Positions 1-7,915 of a DNA stretch of 64,000 nt are shown here, one piece after another (within the stretch, counting starts at the first letter, position 1; each line of letters starts with the position of its first letter). The notes beneath the pieces were generated by a model that was not told where the DNA came from, searched no databases, and saw nothing but the letters and a program-made list of their open reading frames with translations. The stretch spans positions 62,001-126,000 of the forward strand of contig NZ_FORH01000006.1 of NCBI RefSeq assembly GCF_900113955.1. Reading direction: 5' to 3'. This DNA is from Celeribacter neptunius (GTDB lineage Bacteria; Pseudomonadota; Alphaproteobacteria; Rhodobacterales; Rhodobacteraceae). A program made the translations under genes and the position numbers.

Positions 1-435
1 GTGTTCATGTCAATTCTTCTTGTGGTGCTGCTGGAGCTGTTTTTGGCGCGCACGCGGGCGGGGAAATCCATTCAGGCCGTGTCGCAGGATCTTCAGGGCG
101 CCGCACAGGTCGGGATCAACGTCAACCGCGTGTTCGGTCTCGCCCTTGGGCTGTCGGTCGTCCTGACCGGTGCCGCAGGCATCCTTCTGGCGCCGATTTT
201 CCAAATCTCGCCAATCGGCGGCTGGTCGCCATTCCTGAAAGCCTTCGTCATCGTTGTCTTCGGTGGTTTGGGCAGCACCCGCGGGGCAATGCTCGCCGCC
301 TTTATCCTGGCCTTTCTGGAGGCTGTCGTCGTTGCCACAGTGGGGCCAGGCTGGTCCATGCCCGCGTGGCTGATCGTGCTCATGGTCGTTCTGATGATAC
401 GACCGAAAGGCCTTTTGGGCGTATGGGAGAACTGA
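1..435 (+). CDS. livH: Branched-chain amino acid ABC transporter permease, LivH type (5' truncated by window edge)
   Basis: Inner-membrane permease subunit of a LivFGHM-type importer. Only the last ~144 residues are present; the reading frame enters from the left edge, so the true start lies outside the window. Visible are hydrophobic segments and the family block running from SIQAVSQDLQGAAQVGINVN through LALGLSVVLTGAAGIL, followed by the VVFGGLGSTRGAMLAAFIL segment and a C-terminal MIRPKGLLG typical of LivH. The stop is separated from the next permease gene by one base, indicating an operon. Substrate cannot be fixed from the permease: members import branched-chain amino acids, amides or urea. 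Confidence 0.9.
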   Translation: MFMSILLVVLLELFLARTRAGKSIQAVSQDLQGAAQVGINVNRVFGLALGLSVVLTGAAGILLAPIFQISPIGGWSPFLKAFVIVVFGGLGSTRGAMLAAFILAFLEAVVVATVGPGWSMPAWLIVLMVVLMIRPKGLLGVWEN

Positions 436-436
436 G

Positions 437-1453
437 ATGAAATCCAAGACACACACCGACCACTCCAGCCCCGCCCGCATCACGTCGCGTTTCACCGGCG
501 ATCACTATGTCCGGGACAGCCTGGCGTTTCTGGGCTCTGCTTTGGCGGTCCTCGCCCTTGGTCTGTTGATCGGCGAAAACTACGTGTTCCACATCCTGAT
601 CCTGATCTGCATTTGGAGCGCGGTGATTGCGGGATGGGACCTATTGATCGGCTATGCCGGCGTTTTCAACTACGCCCAACTGGTGTTCTTCGCCGTGGGT
701 GCCTATGCAAGTGCCATGTTGTCGGTTTCGGCGGGCTTGCCCGCAGTGGCCACGATCCCGCTTGCCGCCGTCATTGGCGGGATCGTCGGCGCGCTGATCG
801 CCATTCCAACGGCGCGTCTCAAGGGCGAATATGTTGCGCTCTTTACCTTCGCGGTGCATCTCGCCTTGCCTGCGGTCCTGCAACAAACGCGGGGTTTGGG
901 CACAGGCGGCAGTACCGGGGTTCTGGGCTTGCCGCCGATCTCGCTTTTCGGTCAGACCTTTTATGCCATCAACAAACAGGCATGGTTCGTCATGGCCCTG
1001 ATCGTCGCGGTGCTGTGCATCTACCTGATCTACTTTGTCGCGCTGCGCAGCCGTTTCGGTCTGGCGCTTCTGGCGATGCGCGACGCCCCGGCGTTCTCCG
1101 AAGCACTCGGCGTGAACGGTCGTCGGCATCAGATTTTCGCCTTCGCGATCTCTGCTGCGATCACGGGTTTTGCAGGCGCGTTCTATGCGCATTACACCTC
1201 TGTCGTTACGCCTCGCATCCTCGGGACGGAGTTCTTCCTGATGGCCATGGTCATGCTCGCCATCGGCGGCATGGGACGATTCCCCGGCGCTTTGCTCGGA
1301 GTTGTGGTGGTGATCCTCGGCAATGAATTCCTCAGAAGCTTTGACAGCTATCGGTTGATCGTTCTGGGGCTGATCGTCATCCTCTCGGTGATCGCCTTGC
1401 CGGAGGAGTTGGGCGGTTTCCTCAAAAACCGAATGCGGAAAAGACGCGCTTGA
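437..1453 (+). CDS. livM: Branched-chain amino acid ABC transporter permease, LivM type
   Basis: Second membrane subunit of the same importer, 338 residues, the usual length for LivM. About eight to nine hydrophobic segments follow a short cytoplasmic N-terminus. Diagnostic blocks are WDLLIGYAGVFNYAQLVFFA near residue 75, the IPTARLKGEYVALFTFAVHL block near 120, and FAFAISAAITGFAGAFYAHY in the second half, followed by the AIGGMGRFPGALLG coupling-loop region. The ATG follows the livH stop after one base and is probably translationally coupled. The ATPases (LivG/LivF) and the binding protein are not in the window and presumably lie upstream. Confidence 0.92.
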   Translation: MKSKTHTDHSSPARITSRFTGDHYVRDSLAFLGSALAVLALGLLIGENYVFHILILICIWSAVIAGWDLLIGYAGVFNYAQLVFFAVGAYASAMLSVSAGLPAVATIPLAAVIGGIVGALIAIPTARLKGEYVALFTFAVHLALPAVLQQTRGLGTGGSTGVLGLPPISLFGQTFYAINKQAWFVMALIVAVLCIYLIYFVALRSRFGLALLAMRDAPAFSEALGVNGRRHQIFAFAISAAITGFAGAFYAHYTSVVTPRILGTEFFLMAMVMLAIGGMGRFPGALLGVVVVILGNEFLRSFDSYRLIVLGLIVILSVIALPEELGGFLKNRMRKRRA

Positions 1454-1454
1454 T

Positions 1455-1859
1455 ATGAGCCTTGAAAAGGCGCGGGCGAGGGTGCGACAGCACCTGTTGC
1501 ACATGCCCGAGAGCGCTGTTGTGCAGGTGATGCTCAGGGAGCTTGAGGACATAGACGACGCGTCCGTTTTGGAGGGGCGCGTCTCGCCTGACCTGCCGGA
1601 CGCGATGCATCTGTGTTTGGCGTGTCAGAACCGCCTGCTGCAAAGGGTTCTGTCTTCAAAAGTCGTGGGGCCTGAGATGGCACATCCGAATTGGTCAAAG
1701 GAAGCGCATGCCGAAGCCTTTTACCTCCTTGCGGCCAATGCATTTCTGCCGCTTGCGTTTGATCTTGTTCCTCAGCTCCTGGCCGGAACTGTTGATCGTC
1801 AGGAACAGGCCGTATCTGCGATTTTAAAGGCTGTGAGGAGAATGCCGAAAACGCGATAG
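1455..1859 (+). CDS. Hypothetical protein coupled to livM
   Basis: 134 residues, not recognised. It starts one base after the livM stop, so it is probably co-transcribed and perhaps translationally coupled. The sequence is largely alpha-helical in character, with no signal peptide or clear membrane segment. It has two cysteines close together (CLACQNR near residue 55) and a hydrophobic stretch AFYLLAANAFLPLAFDLVPQLLAG near 85-108 that could be a buried helix. Nothing indicates an ABC component. It could be a small accessory protein of the transporter operon. Its position supports reality more than its sequence does. Confidence 0.55.
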   Translation: MSLEKARARVRQHLLHMPESAVVQVMLRELEDIDDASVLEGRVSPDLPDAMHLCLACQNRLLQRVLSSKVVGPEMAHPNWSKEAHAEAFYLLAANAFLPLAFDLVPQLLAGTVDRQEQAVSAILKAVRRMPKTR

Positions 1860-2037
1860 TTTCGGGCTGTGTCATTCTGTGACGTATGCTTCTCTGAGAG
1901 AGATGGAACTACATTGATGCGAAACAGTGCAGGTCATAACCAATTAGGTTCGTTAGAAAACTCCATTGTGATCGTTACAAACGATGGGCTTTTCTGATTG
2001 GGCCAAAAATTCGACACACAGCACGAACTGCTCTCGG
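1860..2037. other. Intergenic region between livM operon and accessory patch
   Basis: Convergent junction between the liv operon and the leftward-reading hypothetical gene. It is noticeably more AT-rich than the flanking operon. I see no rho-independent terminator of good quality and no copy of the tRNA-Pro 3' end that would mark the left boundary of an island. Confidence 0.4.
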
Positions 2038-2547
2038 TTACACCTCACCCGTCAGCGCTAAAGCCTCAATAGCCCCATCCAAAGCATCTTTTGTCGTGGC
2101 TAGGCAATATTTGACCTCGCCCCACATTGTGGCTGGAATCAGAAAACGTGTTTCTGAGATTTCGGCAGCATGGTTCGCGAGGAAATGGTTCATTCCATCA
2201 AGGCTTATTATCGCATTCACGATAATATCGACTTCATCCAGGTTCAGCAGACCCAAATCAGATGACAGGCTATCAGAAAGAAGCCTCTGCACCCTTCCAA
2301 TCGAAATAAATTCGCTGTCCGGAGTTGGGCCGTCGAGATTTTGCTTCAGAGCGCGCGCATAGTTCCGAAACTCGGCTGCAAGGATGCGCCGCAATGTTTG
2401 GCGTTTGGTTGCCAGTTGTCGCTCATGCGTTTCTCTGTCGTGCTTCGCATTTGCTCTCAAAGTCCAGATGACGCCGAAAAAGCCGATGACCCCAACAATG
2501 GATGTCTGAAAGCGATCCAGCAAATCGATGACATCAATGATCGTCAA
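2038..2547 (-). CDS. Hypothetical membrane-anchored protein
   Basis: 169 residues, unrecognised. One hydrophobic segment near residues 13-28 (FQTSIVGVIGFFGVIWTL) is followed by a strongly charged helix (RANAKHDRETHERQLATKRQ), the pattern of a single-pass protein with a cytoplasmic coiled-coil-like stalk. The remainder looks soluble and helical. It sits alone in a low-conservation patch between the liv operon and tRNA-Pro and is probably accessory DNA. Similar short N-anchored proteins occur in defence and prophage regions, but no specific function can be claimed. The start ATG is the only good in-frame choice. Confidence 0.6.
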   Translation of the reverse strand: MTIIDVIDLLDRFQTSIVGVIGFFGVIWTLRANAKHDRETHERQLATKRQTLRRILAAEFRNYARALKQNLDGPTPDSEFISIGRVQRLLSDSLSSDLGLLNLDEVDIIVNAIISLDGMNHFLANHAAEISETRFLIPATMWGEVKYCLATTKDALDGAIEALALTGEV

Positions 2548-2651
2548 AACGAAATCCGTTCATGAAAAATACTTGGACCCAGAGCATGCATAACAGGATC
2601 GACATGGGCAAGCGTTTCTGTGGGTATTGCCCATGCGTGACATCCTCCTGC
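2548..2651. other. Short spacer in accessory patch
   Basis: Lies between two leftward reading frames. No recognisable gene or strong structural element is visible. Confidence 0.3.
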
Positions 2652-2894
2652 TCAATCACGCGATTTCAGAAAACCCTCTAAGCTCTCACGATAAATCAAG
2701 CGATCCCGAGCATGGCCATCATTTTCTTCGGGGCGTTGTTCAGTCAGCTTTCCGGCTGCAATCAACGCATAGATCCCCTCGGCGTCAGTTCCCAACGCCT
2801 TTGCCGCTTCTCGAACGGGTATAACCTGCCGTTGCACCTTGGAAAGAATGTCCGTCAGGTCGGACGCAATTACCCTCAGTTCCTCGAAACTGAG
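2652..2894 (-). pseudogene. IS-interrupted helix-turn-helix protein (C-terminal part)
   Basis: The readable C-terminal part contains VIPVREAAKALGTDAEGIYA and a downstream KLTEQRPEEN...LIYRESLEGFL, the layout of a MerR/excisionase-type helix-turn-helix (HTH_17 style). An in-frame GTG lies at 2837, but the frame stays open upstream of it (LSFEELRVIASDLTDILSKV) exactly to the end of the IS element. The gene was therefore most likely longer and was cut by the insertion. Removing the IS joins it to an open frame on the far side (4119-4325), although that 5' portion does not look strongly coding. Role unknown; DNA binding inferred from the fold pattern only. Confidence 0.55.
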
Positions 2895-2908
2895 GTGCCC
2901 CTAGTTTC

Positions 2909-3782
2909 CTAGACACCTGCCTCGGTCAGTTTCTGCTGTCTGGTCTCGAAGTCAACGGGCGACAGCATGCCGTTGTTCGTGTGCTTGCGCTTCGGGTTGT
3001 AGAAGAGCTCGATGTATTCGAACACGTCCCTCCTGGCGTCGTCCCTGGTCGGGTAAGTTCGGCGTCTAATCCGCTCGCGTTTCAGCAGCTGAAAGAAGCT
3101 TTCTGCTACGGCATTGTCGTGGCAGTTACCGCGTCGGCTCATGCTGGGTTCCAGATGTTGCTGGCGGAGAAACGCCTGCCACTCCCGGCTGGTGAACTGG
3201 GAACCTTGATCGGAATGCACCATGACCTGGCCAGCGGGCTTTCGTCGCCAAACGGCCATCAGCAAGGCTTGCAGAGCGAGGTCCGTGGTTATGCGGGATT
3301 GTGCAGACCAGCCGACGACACGGCGGGAGAACAGGTCGATCACGACGCAGAGATACAGCCAGCCCTCATGGGTCTTGATGTAGGTGATGTCGGTCACCCA
3401 GACCAGATCGGGTGCGGTCGTGCTGAACTTATGCTCCAGCCTGTTCTCGGCAACCACCGCACGTTTGCCGCCGTGTCGGCCCGGGCGACGCCCGTGGCCC
3501 ACCTGGGCAGCGATCCCGGCCAGAGACGCCAAACGTGCCACCCGGTTCTCTGAAATTCGTTCGCCCTGATCCCGCAGATCGTCCGTCAACTTGCGATAGC
3601 CATACACCTTGCCGCTCCCAGGCCTGTCGGATCAGCTCGGTCTGGCGCGCATCCTGCTGCGCACGGTGACTTAACGGTTCTTTAAGCCATGCGTAGAAGC
3701 CGGAGAAATGGACCCGCAGCACCCGGCACATGGCCCGGACGCCGAACTCTCCGCGATGCGCCCGAATGAAGGCGTACTTCAT
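2909..3782 (-). pseudogene. IS3-family transposase OrfB, frameshifted
   Basis: Catalytic DDE subunit split over two frames. The first part (from 3782) begins MKYAFIRAHRGEFGVRAMCR and continues to an AWERQGVW stretch. The sequence then makes sense only in the other frame, resuming with the conserved GKVYGYRKLTDDL. A single-base loss just after the AWE codons near 3620 accounts for this. The second part keeps the catalytic acids: D in WVTDITYI, D in VHSDQGSQFTS, and E in NAVAESFFQLLKRE. This is not the programmed OrfA/OrfB shift of IS3 elements, because it lies inside OrfB; it could also be a sequencing error. Confidence 0.85.
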
Positions 3783-4060
3783 TGGGACTCGCGCGCGAAG
3801 TACACCGTTGCCTTTTTTAAGATATCGCGCTCCTCGGTGACCCGGGCTAGTTCCTTCTTCACGCGCTTGAGTTCAGCTGCGAGATCCACCTCCGCCTCTC
3901 GAACCTTCGCAGGCTTCGCAAACCGAGCCTTCCATGTATAGAGCGACTTGGTGCTAACCCCCAGCCGATCAGCCACCTCGCTGACCGCATAGCCACGGTC
4001 AACAACTTGCGCCACAGCGTCCCGTTTGAACTCGTCCGTAAATCGATTTTGCGATGACAT
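3779..4060 (-). CDS. IS3-family transposase OrfA
   Basis: 93 residues. It carries the N-terminal helix-turn-helix of transposase_8/HTH_Tnp_1 type (FTDEFKRDAVAQVVDRGYAV...GVSTKSLYTWK) followed by the leucine-zipper-like helix (LKRVKKELARVTEERDILKK) that mediates OrfA/OrfAB assembly. It ends four bases inside the OrfB start (ATGA), the usual IS3 arrangement. The sequence looks intact. It binds the IS ends; without an intact OrfB it could act only as a repressor or in trans with another copy. Confidence 0.88.
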   Translation of the reverse strand: MSSQNRFTDEFKRDAVAQVVDRGYAVSEVADRLGVSTKSLYTWKARFAKPAKVREAEVDLAAELKRVKKELARVTEERDILKKATVYFARESQ

Positions 4061-4118
4061 CCACGCTTCTCCTTGGTTCCAAAATTACCAAGCAAAGCGT
4101 CTACAAATCTAGGGGCAC

Positions 4119-4398
4119 GTCATGTTGCCCTGCTTTTCCAGGAAGCCGTGGACGCTTGGCGGGCAGGCCGGCCTGACGACGAAACGACGTAAGAAAGCCG
4201 GGGGGAATTCCCCGGTTGGTGGCGCTGAAACGCATGTGCGATGCCGCGCACTTGGCGCCACCAAGACAGGTCTGATCTGAGGTATGCGGCTGTCGCGCTG
4301 AGTTCATGCTCGGATAACACTTCACAACAGGCAGCGCTTAGCAGATGCTCCGCACCTGACAGCCATCCGCACTGAAAAGAGAGCCTGTTTTATGAGCC
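4119..4398. other. Accessory remnant between IS and tRNA-Pro
   Basis: A low-confidence stretch. One leftward frame from 4325 remains open to the IS border and would fuse with the HTH fragment beyond it, but its composition is poor evidence for coding. No other gene is recognisable. The position directly downstream of a tRNA 3' end is typical for decayed island DNA. Confidence 0.35.
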
Positions 4399-4440
4399 AG
4401 TGGCAGAACTATGGGGGGGCAAAGTGGCAAAACTATGGGG
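4399..4440. repeat. Tandemly spaced near-identical 18-mers
   Basis: AGTGGCAGAACTATGGGG at 4399-4416 recurs as AGTGGCAAAACTATGGGG at 4423-4440, one mismatch, 24 bp start to start. Paired short direct repeats like this are the layout of transposase-binding sites at the ends of some insertion sequences (for example IS21-like). No transposase of that kind is present, so this may be an orphan end of a lost element. Confidence 0.55.
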
Positions 4441-4458
4441 CGTACCCCATGATTGAAT

Positions 4459-4535
4459 TGGTCGGAGCGAGAGGATTCGAACCTCCGGCCCCTGCCTCCC
4501 GAAGACAGTGCTCTACCAGGCTGAGCTACGCTCCG
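4459..4535 (-). tRNA. tRNA-Pro (anticodon CGG)
   Basis: Full cloverleaf on the minus strand: acceptor stem CGGAGCG/CGCTCCG, D-arm GCTC...GAGC, anticodon stem-loop CTGTC-TTCGGGA-GGCAG with CGG at positions 34-36, T-arm with GTTCGAATC, discriminator A and an encoded CCA. It decodes CCG. The DNA immediately 3' of it is the accessory patch, consistent with use as an insertion site in the past, although no duplicated 3' end was found. Confidence 0.96.
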
Positions 4536-4646
4536 ACCGTGACGGGCGGAATATAGGGACATGGGGGGATTTGCAAGAGAGAATCTCGCGGTTTTGCGGG
4601 AATCTTCGTGCAGGCAAACTTGCGGTGTTTTTTCCGGTAAAACCCG

Positions 4647-5591
4647 CTATCGCAATTTGCCTTTGCGGACGAAGGGAGAGATCCGAAAGGACATGGCCGA
4701 GGAGGCGCGCGACCGGGTTCTGAGCACCGGGGTGTTGTCCGAATGACCGCCCCGGGATTCGCGGAACACGATATAGAGGCCCGAGAGGATGATGATCCCG
4801 GCGCCGATGACGGTCGGCAGATCGACTGTCTCGCCGAAGATGAAGTAGCCAAAGATCGTGGCCCAGATGATCTGGGAATATTGCATCGGCGCGACGATGG
4901 CGGCTTCCGAGGCGCGATAGGCGAGGATGAGGATCACCCCGCCGGTAAAGCCCAGAAGCGAGATCGTTGCGACACCGCCCAGATCCAGCAATGGCAGCGG
5001 GTGATAAAAGAACGTCATGACCGTGCCCATGACCACGAAATTCGCGATCAGCGGGTAAAGCATCAACACGGCGGTGCGCTCTTCGCGGCCGATCTTGCGC
5101 ACGACGATCGAGGTGAAGGCGCCGAAAAAGGCGCAGGACAGCGCCGCCAGATGGCCGAGGGTCAATTCGGTCGCCCCGGGACGCAGCACCACGATCACCC
5201 CGATCAGACCGGCGATCACCGCCGCCCAGCGGTGAAATCCAACGCGTTCTCCGAGCACGGGGATGGACAGGATGGTGATCACCAGAGGCGTGGCAAAGAT
5301 CAGCGCGTAGACCTGCGCCAGCGGCAGAACCGAGAAGGCATAGAAGGCCGCCGTGGTGTTGACCATCGCCGAAAGCGTGCGAAACAGTGTCCACCAGGGA
5401 TGAACCGGGCGCAAATGGCCCTCGCTGCGGTCCCGGATCAGCATGAACATGACCAGCGGGAAAGAGAACAGCGTCGAGAAAAAGATGATCTGGAACGGCG
5501 CGTAGGAGCCACCCAGAAATTTGATCACCACGTCATGGGTCGAGAACACCGCGAAAGCTGCGAGCGCATAGAAGGCTCCGGTGATATTCAT
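4647..5591 (-). CDS. EamA/DMT family transporter
   Basis: 314 residues, inner membrane, ten predicted hydrophobic segments forming the two EamA repeats. The N-terminus MNITGAFYALAAFAVFSTHDVVIKFLGG and the second-repeat segment GVATISLLGFTGGVILILAYRASEAAIVAPMQY followed by IIWATIFGYFIFGETVD are typical of drug/metabolite exporters. Family members export amino acids, nucleosides or other small molecules; the substrate is not predictable. It has its own promoter region and reads in the same direction as a second EamA gene upstream, with ~150 bp between them, so co-transcription is possible. The C-terminus is long and basic. Confidence 0.88.
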   Translation of the reverse strand: MNITGAFYALAAFAVFSTHDVVIKFLGGSYAPFQIIFFSTLFSFPLVMFMLIRDRSEGHLRPVHPWWTLFRTLSAMVNTTAAFYAFSVLPLAQVYALIFATPLVITILSIPVLGERVGFHRWAAVIAGLIGVIVVLRPGATELTLGHLAALSCAFFGAFTSIVVRKIGREERTAVLMLYPLIANFVVMGTVMTFFYHPLPLLDLGGVATISLLGFTGGVILILAYRASEAAIVAPMQYSQIIWATIFGYFIFGETVDLPTVIGAGIIILSGLYIVFRESRGGHSDNTPVLRTRSRASSAMSFRISPFVRKGKLR

Positions 5592-5744
5592 GCGGGCGAT
5601 CCTCTGTCCTGTACGGGATCAGATTAACGGTCCCGGGGGCGAAGGTGCAAATGCTCTCTTGCGCCGTGAGGCGTTTCTGCAATGGCATAGCCCTTCTGTG
5701 CCGAAGGGTTATGCAGTGATCCGGTCGCCGCAACGCGTTGGTCG

Positions 5745-6671
5745 TCACGCCCGCTTCGGGAAAAGCCGACCGCTGGCCAGAAGCACGCCGAATATCGCCA
5801 GGACAACGCCGAGGATTTGCGAGAGATGTGGTGAGCGGCCAAAGGCGGTGGCAATCAACAGGGCCGCCACCGGCACCAGATTGAACAGGATCGAGGTCGC
5901 CGCCGGGCCGCGGTGTTTGATGCCGATTTGCCAAAAGACAAAGGCCAGCGCCGAGCCCGCCAGAGCCATCCAGAGCGTTGCGCCCCAGGCGGCTGGCGTG
6001 GCCTGTGCCAGATGGGCAACCGGGGTTTCAAAGAGGAAGGCGGAGATCCCGAGAGTGATCGCGCCAAAGACCATGGTCCAGGCCGAGGTCTCGAGCGGGC
6101 TGGCCTCTCTGACCCAGCGACGGCAGCCGACGGTGTAAAGCGCCCAGGCGAGGCTGCCCGCGAAGATCAGAATATCGCCCGGGCCGAAATGCGCGCCGGA
6201 AAAGGCGCCGACGGTCAGGGCGACGCCGCACAGGCTGATGGCCATGCCGATCAGGGAAAGCGCTGTCGGGCGGCGGCGCGAGATTGCCGCGTCGATCAAA
6301 TTTGTGGTCAGCGGGCTGGTGGCCATGATCAGGGCGGCGGTCACCGGGCTCGAGCTGCGCATGCCGAGAAACAGCGCGGCGTTAAAGCCGGCGACACCGA
6401 TCAGCCCGAGTGCGACAAAGGCCGGGCCGTTGCGGCGCAAGACCTCCAGCTTCACCCCTTCGGCCAGATGCAACCAGAGCAGGATGGCGATGGCGGCGAT
6501 GGCAAACCGGCTTGCCGCCGCTGTCCACGACGGCAAGCTCTCCAGAACGATGCGGGTGGCTTCGAAATTCGAGCCCCAGAACATGGCCGCAAGTGCGCTC
6601 GCGGCAAAGGCGAGGCGCTCAGGGCGTCGGGATGCGGACAAAGTGGTTTCAGAGAAATCAGATGTGGACAT
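5745..6671 (-). CDS. EamA/DMT family transporter
   Basis: 308 residues with ten hydrophobic segments in two EamA repeats (AASALAAMFWGSNFEATRIVL at the start; second repeat near 150). I chose the ATG at 6671 because a GGAG lies about 8 bases upstream and MSTSDFSE leads straight into the first membrane helix; longer upstream frames would overlap the divergent regulator. The gene is divergent from a LysR-type regulator with ~120 bp between starts, the classic arrangement of a regulator controlling an exporter. Substrate unknown. Confidence 0.88.
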   Translation of the reverse strand: MSTSDFSETTLSASRRPERLAFAASALAAMFWGSNFEATRIVLESLPSWTAAASRFAIAAIAILLWLHLAEGVKLEVLRRNGPAFVALGLIGVAGFNAALFLGMRSSSPVTAALIMATSPLTTNLIDAAISRRRPTALSLIGMAISLCGVALTVGAFSGAHFGPGDILIFAGSLAWALYTVGCRRWVREASPLETSAWTMVFGAITLGISAFLFETPVAHLAQATPAAWGATLWMALAGSALAFVFWQIGIKHRGPAATSILFNLVPVAALLIATAFGRSPHLSQILGVVLAIFGVLLASGRLFPKRA

Positions 6672-6791
6672 GGCGGATCTCCAGTAAGGCGGATGATCCT
6701 GATAGTGACATTCCATAAATGCGGCATATATGGCATAATTCCGAGATAAGGTTTCCAAAAATGGAAAGCGAAGCCTGAGGGGTGACGGAAG

Positions 6792-7658
6792 GTGGAGCGA
6801 CTGAACTGGGATGACGTGCGGCTTTTTCTCGCCCTTGCCCGGGAGGGCACGCTCCTGGGGGCGGCGCATCGGCTGGGCGTCGGCGTGGCGACGATCTCGC
6901 GCCGCATCGAGCGTATCGAGCGGGCGATGGGAGTGCCGCTGTTCCTGCGCCATCAACAGGGTCACGATCTGACCGACCAAGGTGCGGCGCTACTGCCGCG
7001 GGCCGAAGCGGTCGAGCTGGCGGTGCTGGAGCTGAATCGCGATGCACAGGCCGAGATGGAGGTGCGTGGTCTGGTCCGGTTGGCCAGTATCGAAAGCCTC
7101 ATCGCTCCGGTGGTCCTGCCGGCGCTGGCGCCGCTTTTGGCCGAGAACCCGGGGCTCGATGTCGAGATCAATTACGCCCCGGATATGGTCAACCTGCATC
7201 GGCATGATGCTGATATGGCGTTGCGCCTCGTGGCCCCGGACGGAGGCAACCTCATGGTGCGGCGGCTGGCGATGATACGGTTTGGTCTCTACGGCCCGGC
7301 CGACGGATCGCGGCCACAACGTCATGTCATCTGGCCGCAGCGGACGAGTTTCGACATCGGGCGCAATTGGTCACGGGCCTTGGGTGCGGAGCAGGCCGGA
7401 CAACTCATGCTCAACACGTTGGAGACTCAACTTGCGGCCGTGCAACAAGGTATCGGAATCGGCATTCTGCCGCATTTCATGGCACGCCGGGCGGGACTTT
7501 CTCTGCTGGCTGAGGCGCTTCCCGACGGTGGCCTCATGGAGCGGCCGATCTTTCTGGTGACCCATGCGGAGCTTGCAAGATCGCGCCGCATTCGCGCGGT
7601 TTCCGACGCGCTGGCGGAGGGTCTTCTCGGCTTTCGGGAGGCATTGGAGCACGCCTGA
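6792..7658 (+). CDS. LysR-family transcriptional regulator
   Basis: 288 residues starting at a GTG (VERLNWDDVRLFLALAREG). The N-terminal winged HTH has the LysR pattern LLGAAHRLGVGVATISRRIERIERAMGVPLF, and a periplasmic-binding-like effector domain follows (about 88-285). It lies divergently to the adjacent EamA exporter and probably regulates it, with itself, from the shared intergenic region. The effector is unknown. A second look at the start is reasonable, but no better upstream codon exists before the divergent promoter. Confidence 0.9.
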   Translation: MERLNWDDVRLFLALAREGTLLGAAHRLGVGVATISRRIERIERAMGVPLFLRHQQGHDLTDQGAALLPRAEAVELAVLELNRDAQAEMEVRGLVRLASIESLIAPVVLPALAPLLAENPGLDVEINYAPDMVNLHRHDADMALRLVAPDGGNLMVRRLAMIRFGLYGPADGSRPQRHVIWPQRTSFDIGRNWSRALGAEQAGQLMLNTLETQLAAVQQGIGIGILPHFMARRAGLSLLAEALPDGGLMERPIFLVTHAELARSRRIRAVSDALAEGLLGFREALEHA

Positions 7659-7915
7659 GTGCCGGTCTCATTGCCACAATGCAAAACGGGCCATGCGCGG
7701 AACACGATGCGCGAAATGAACCGTATTTGTCGCAGGTCCTGAGCCTGGCTGCGCTCGCCTCCGAGCCGCACCCGGTTTGCAACGGAACACGGCCGGGAAA
7801 GCCTCTGTCGAGACTGCAGCCGAGCTCATTCTGATTAAGTGGATTTTCATCGTTTGGCGCAATGAATGGGACGAATTTGCAAATCCGTAACTACAGGTAT
7901 GGACCCGGAACCCAG

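Larger units (their letters stand above)
2895..4118 (-). mobile_element. IS3-family insertion sequence, defective
   Basis: About 1.22 kb. Both ends carry the inverted repeat GTGCCCCTAG (left, 2895-2904; right, complement at 4109-4118), and the similarity continues imperfectly inward to TAGAC. It contains the two-ORF layout of IS3 elements read leftwards: a short HTH OrfA and a DDE OrfB overlapping it by ATGA. OrfB is broken by a frameshift, so the copy should not transpose by itself. No convincing 3-4 bp target duplication is visible at either edge, suggesting old age or rearrangement. It interrupts the HTH gene on its left. Confidence 0.88.

Noticed and set aside
3779-3790. Programmed -1 frameshift as explanation for the split transposase
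   Set aside because: In IS3 elements the programmed shift joins OrfA to OrfB. Here the break is ~160 bp inside OrfB, so it is a mutation or sequencing error.
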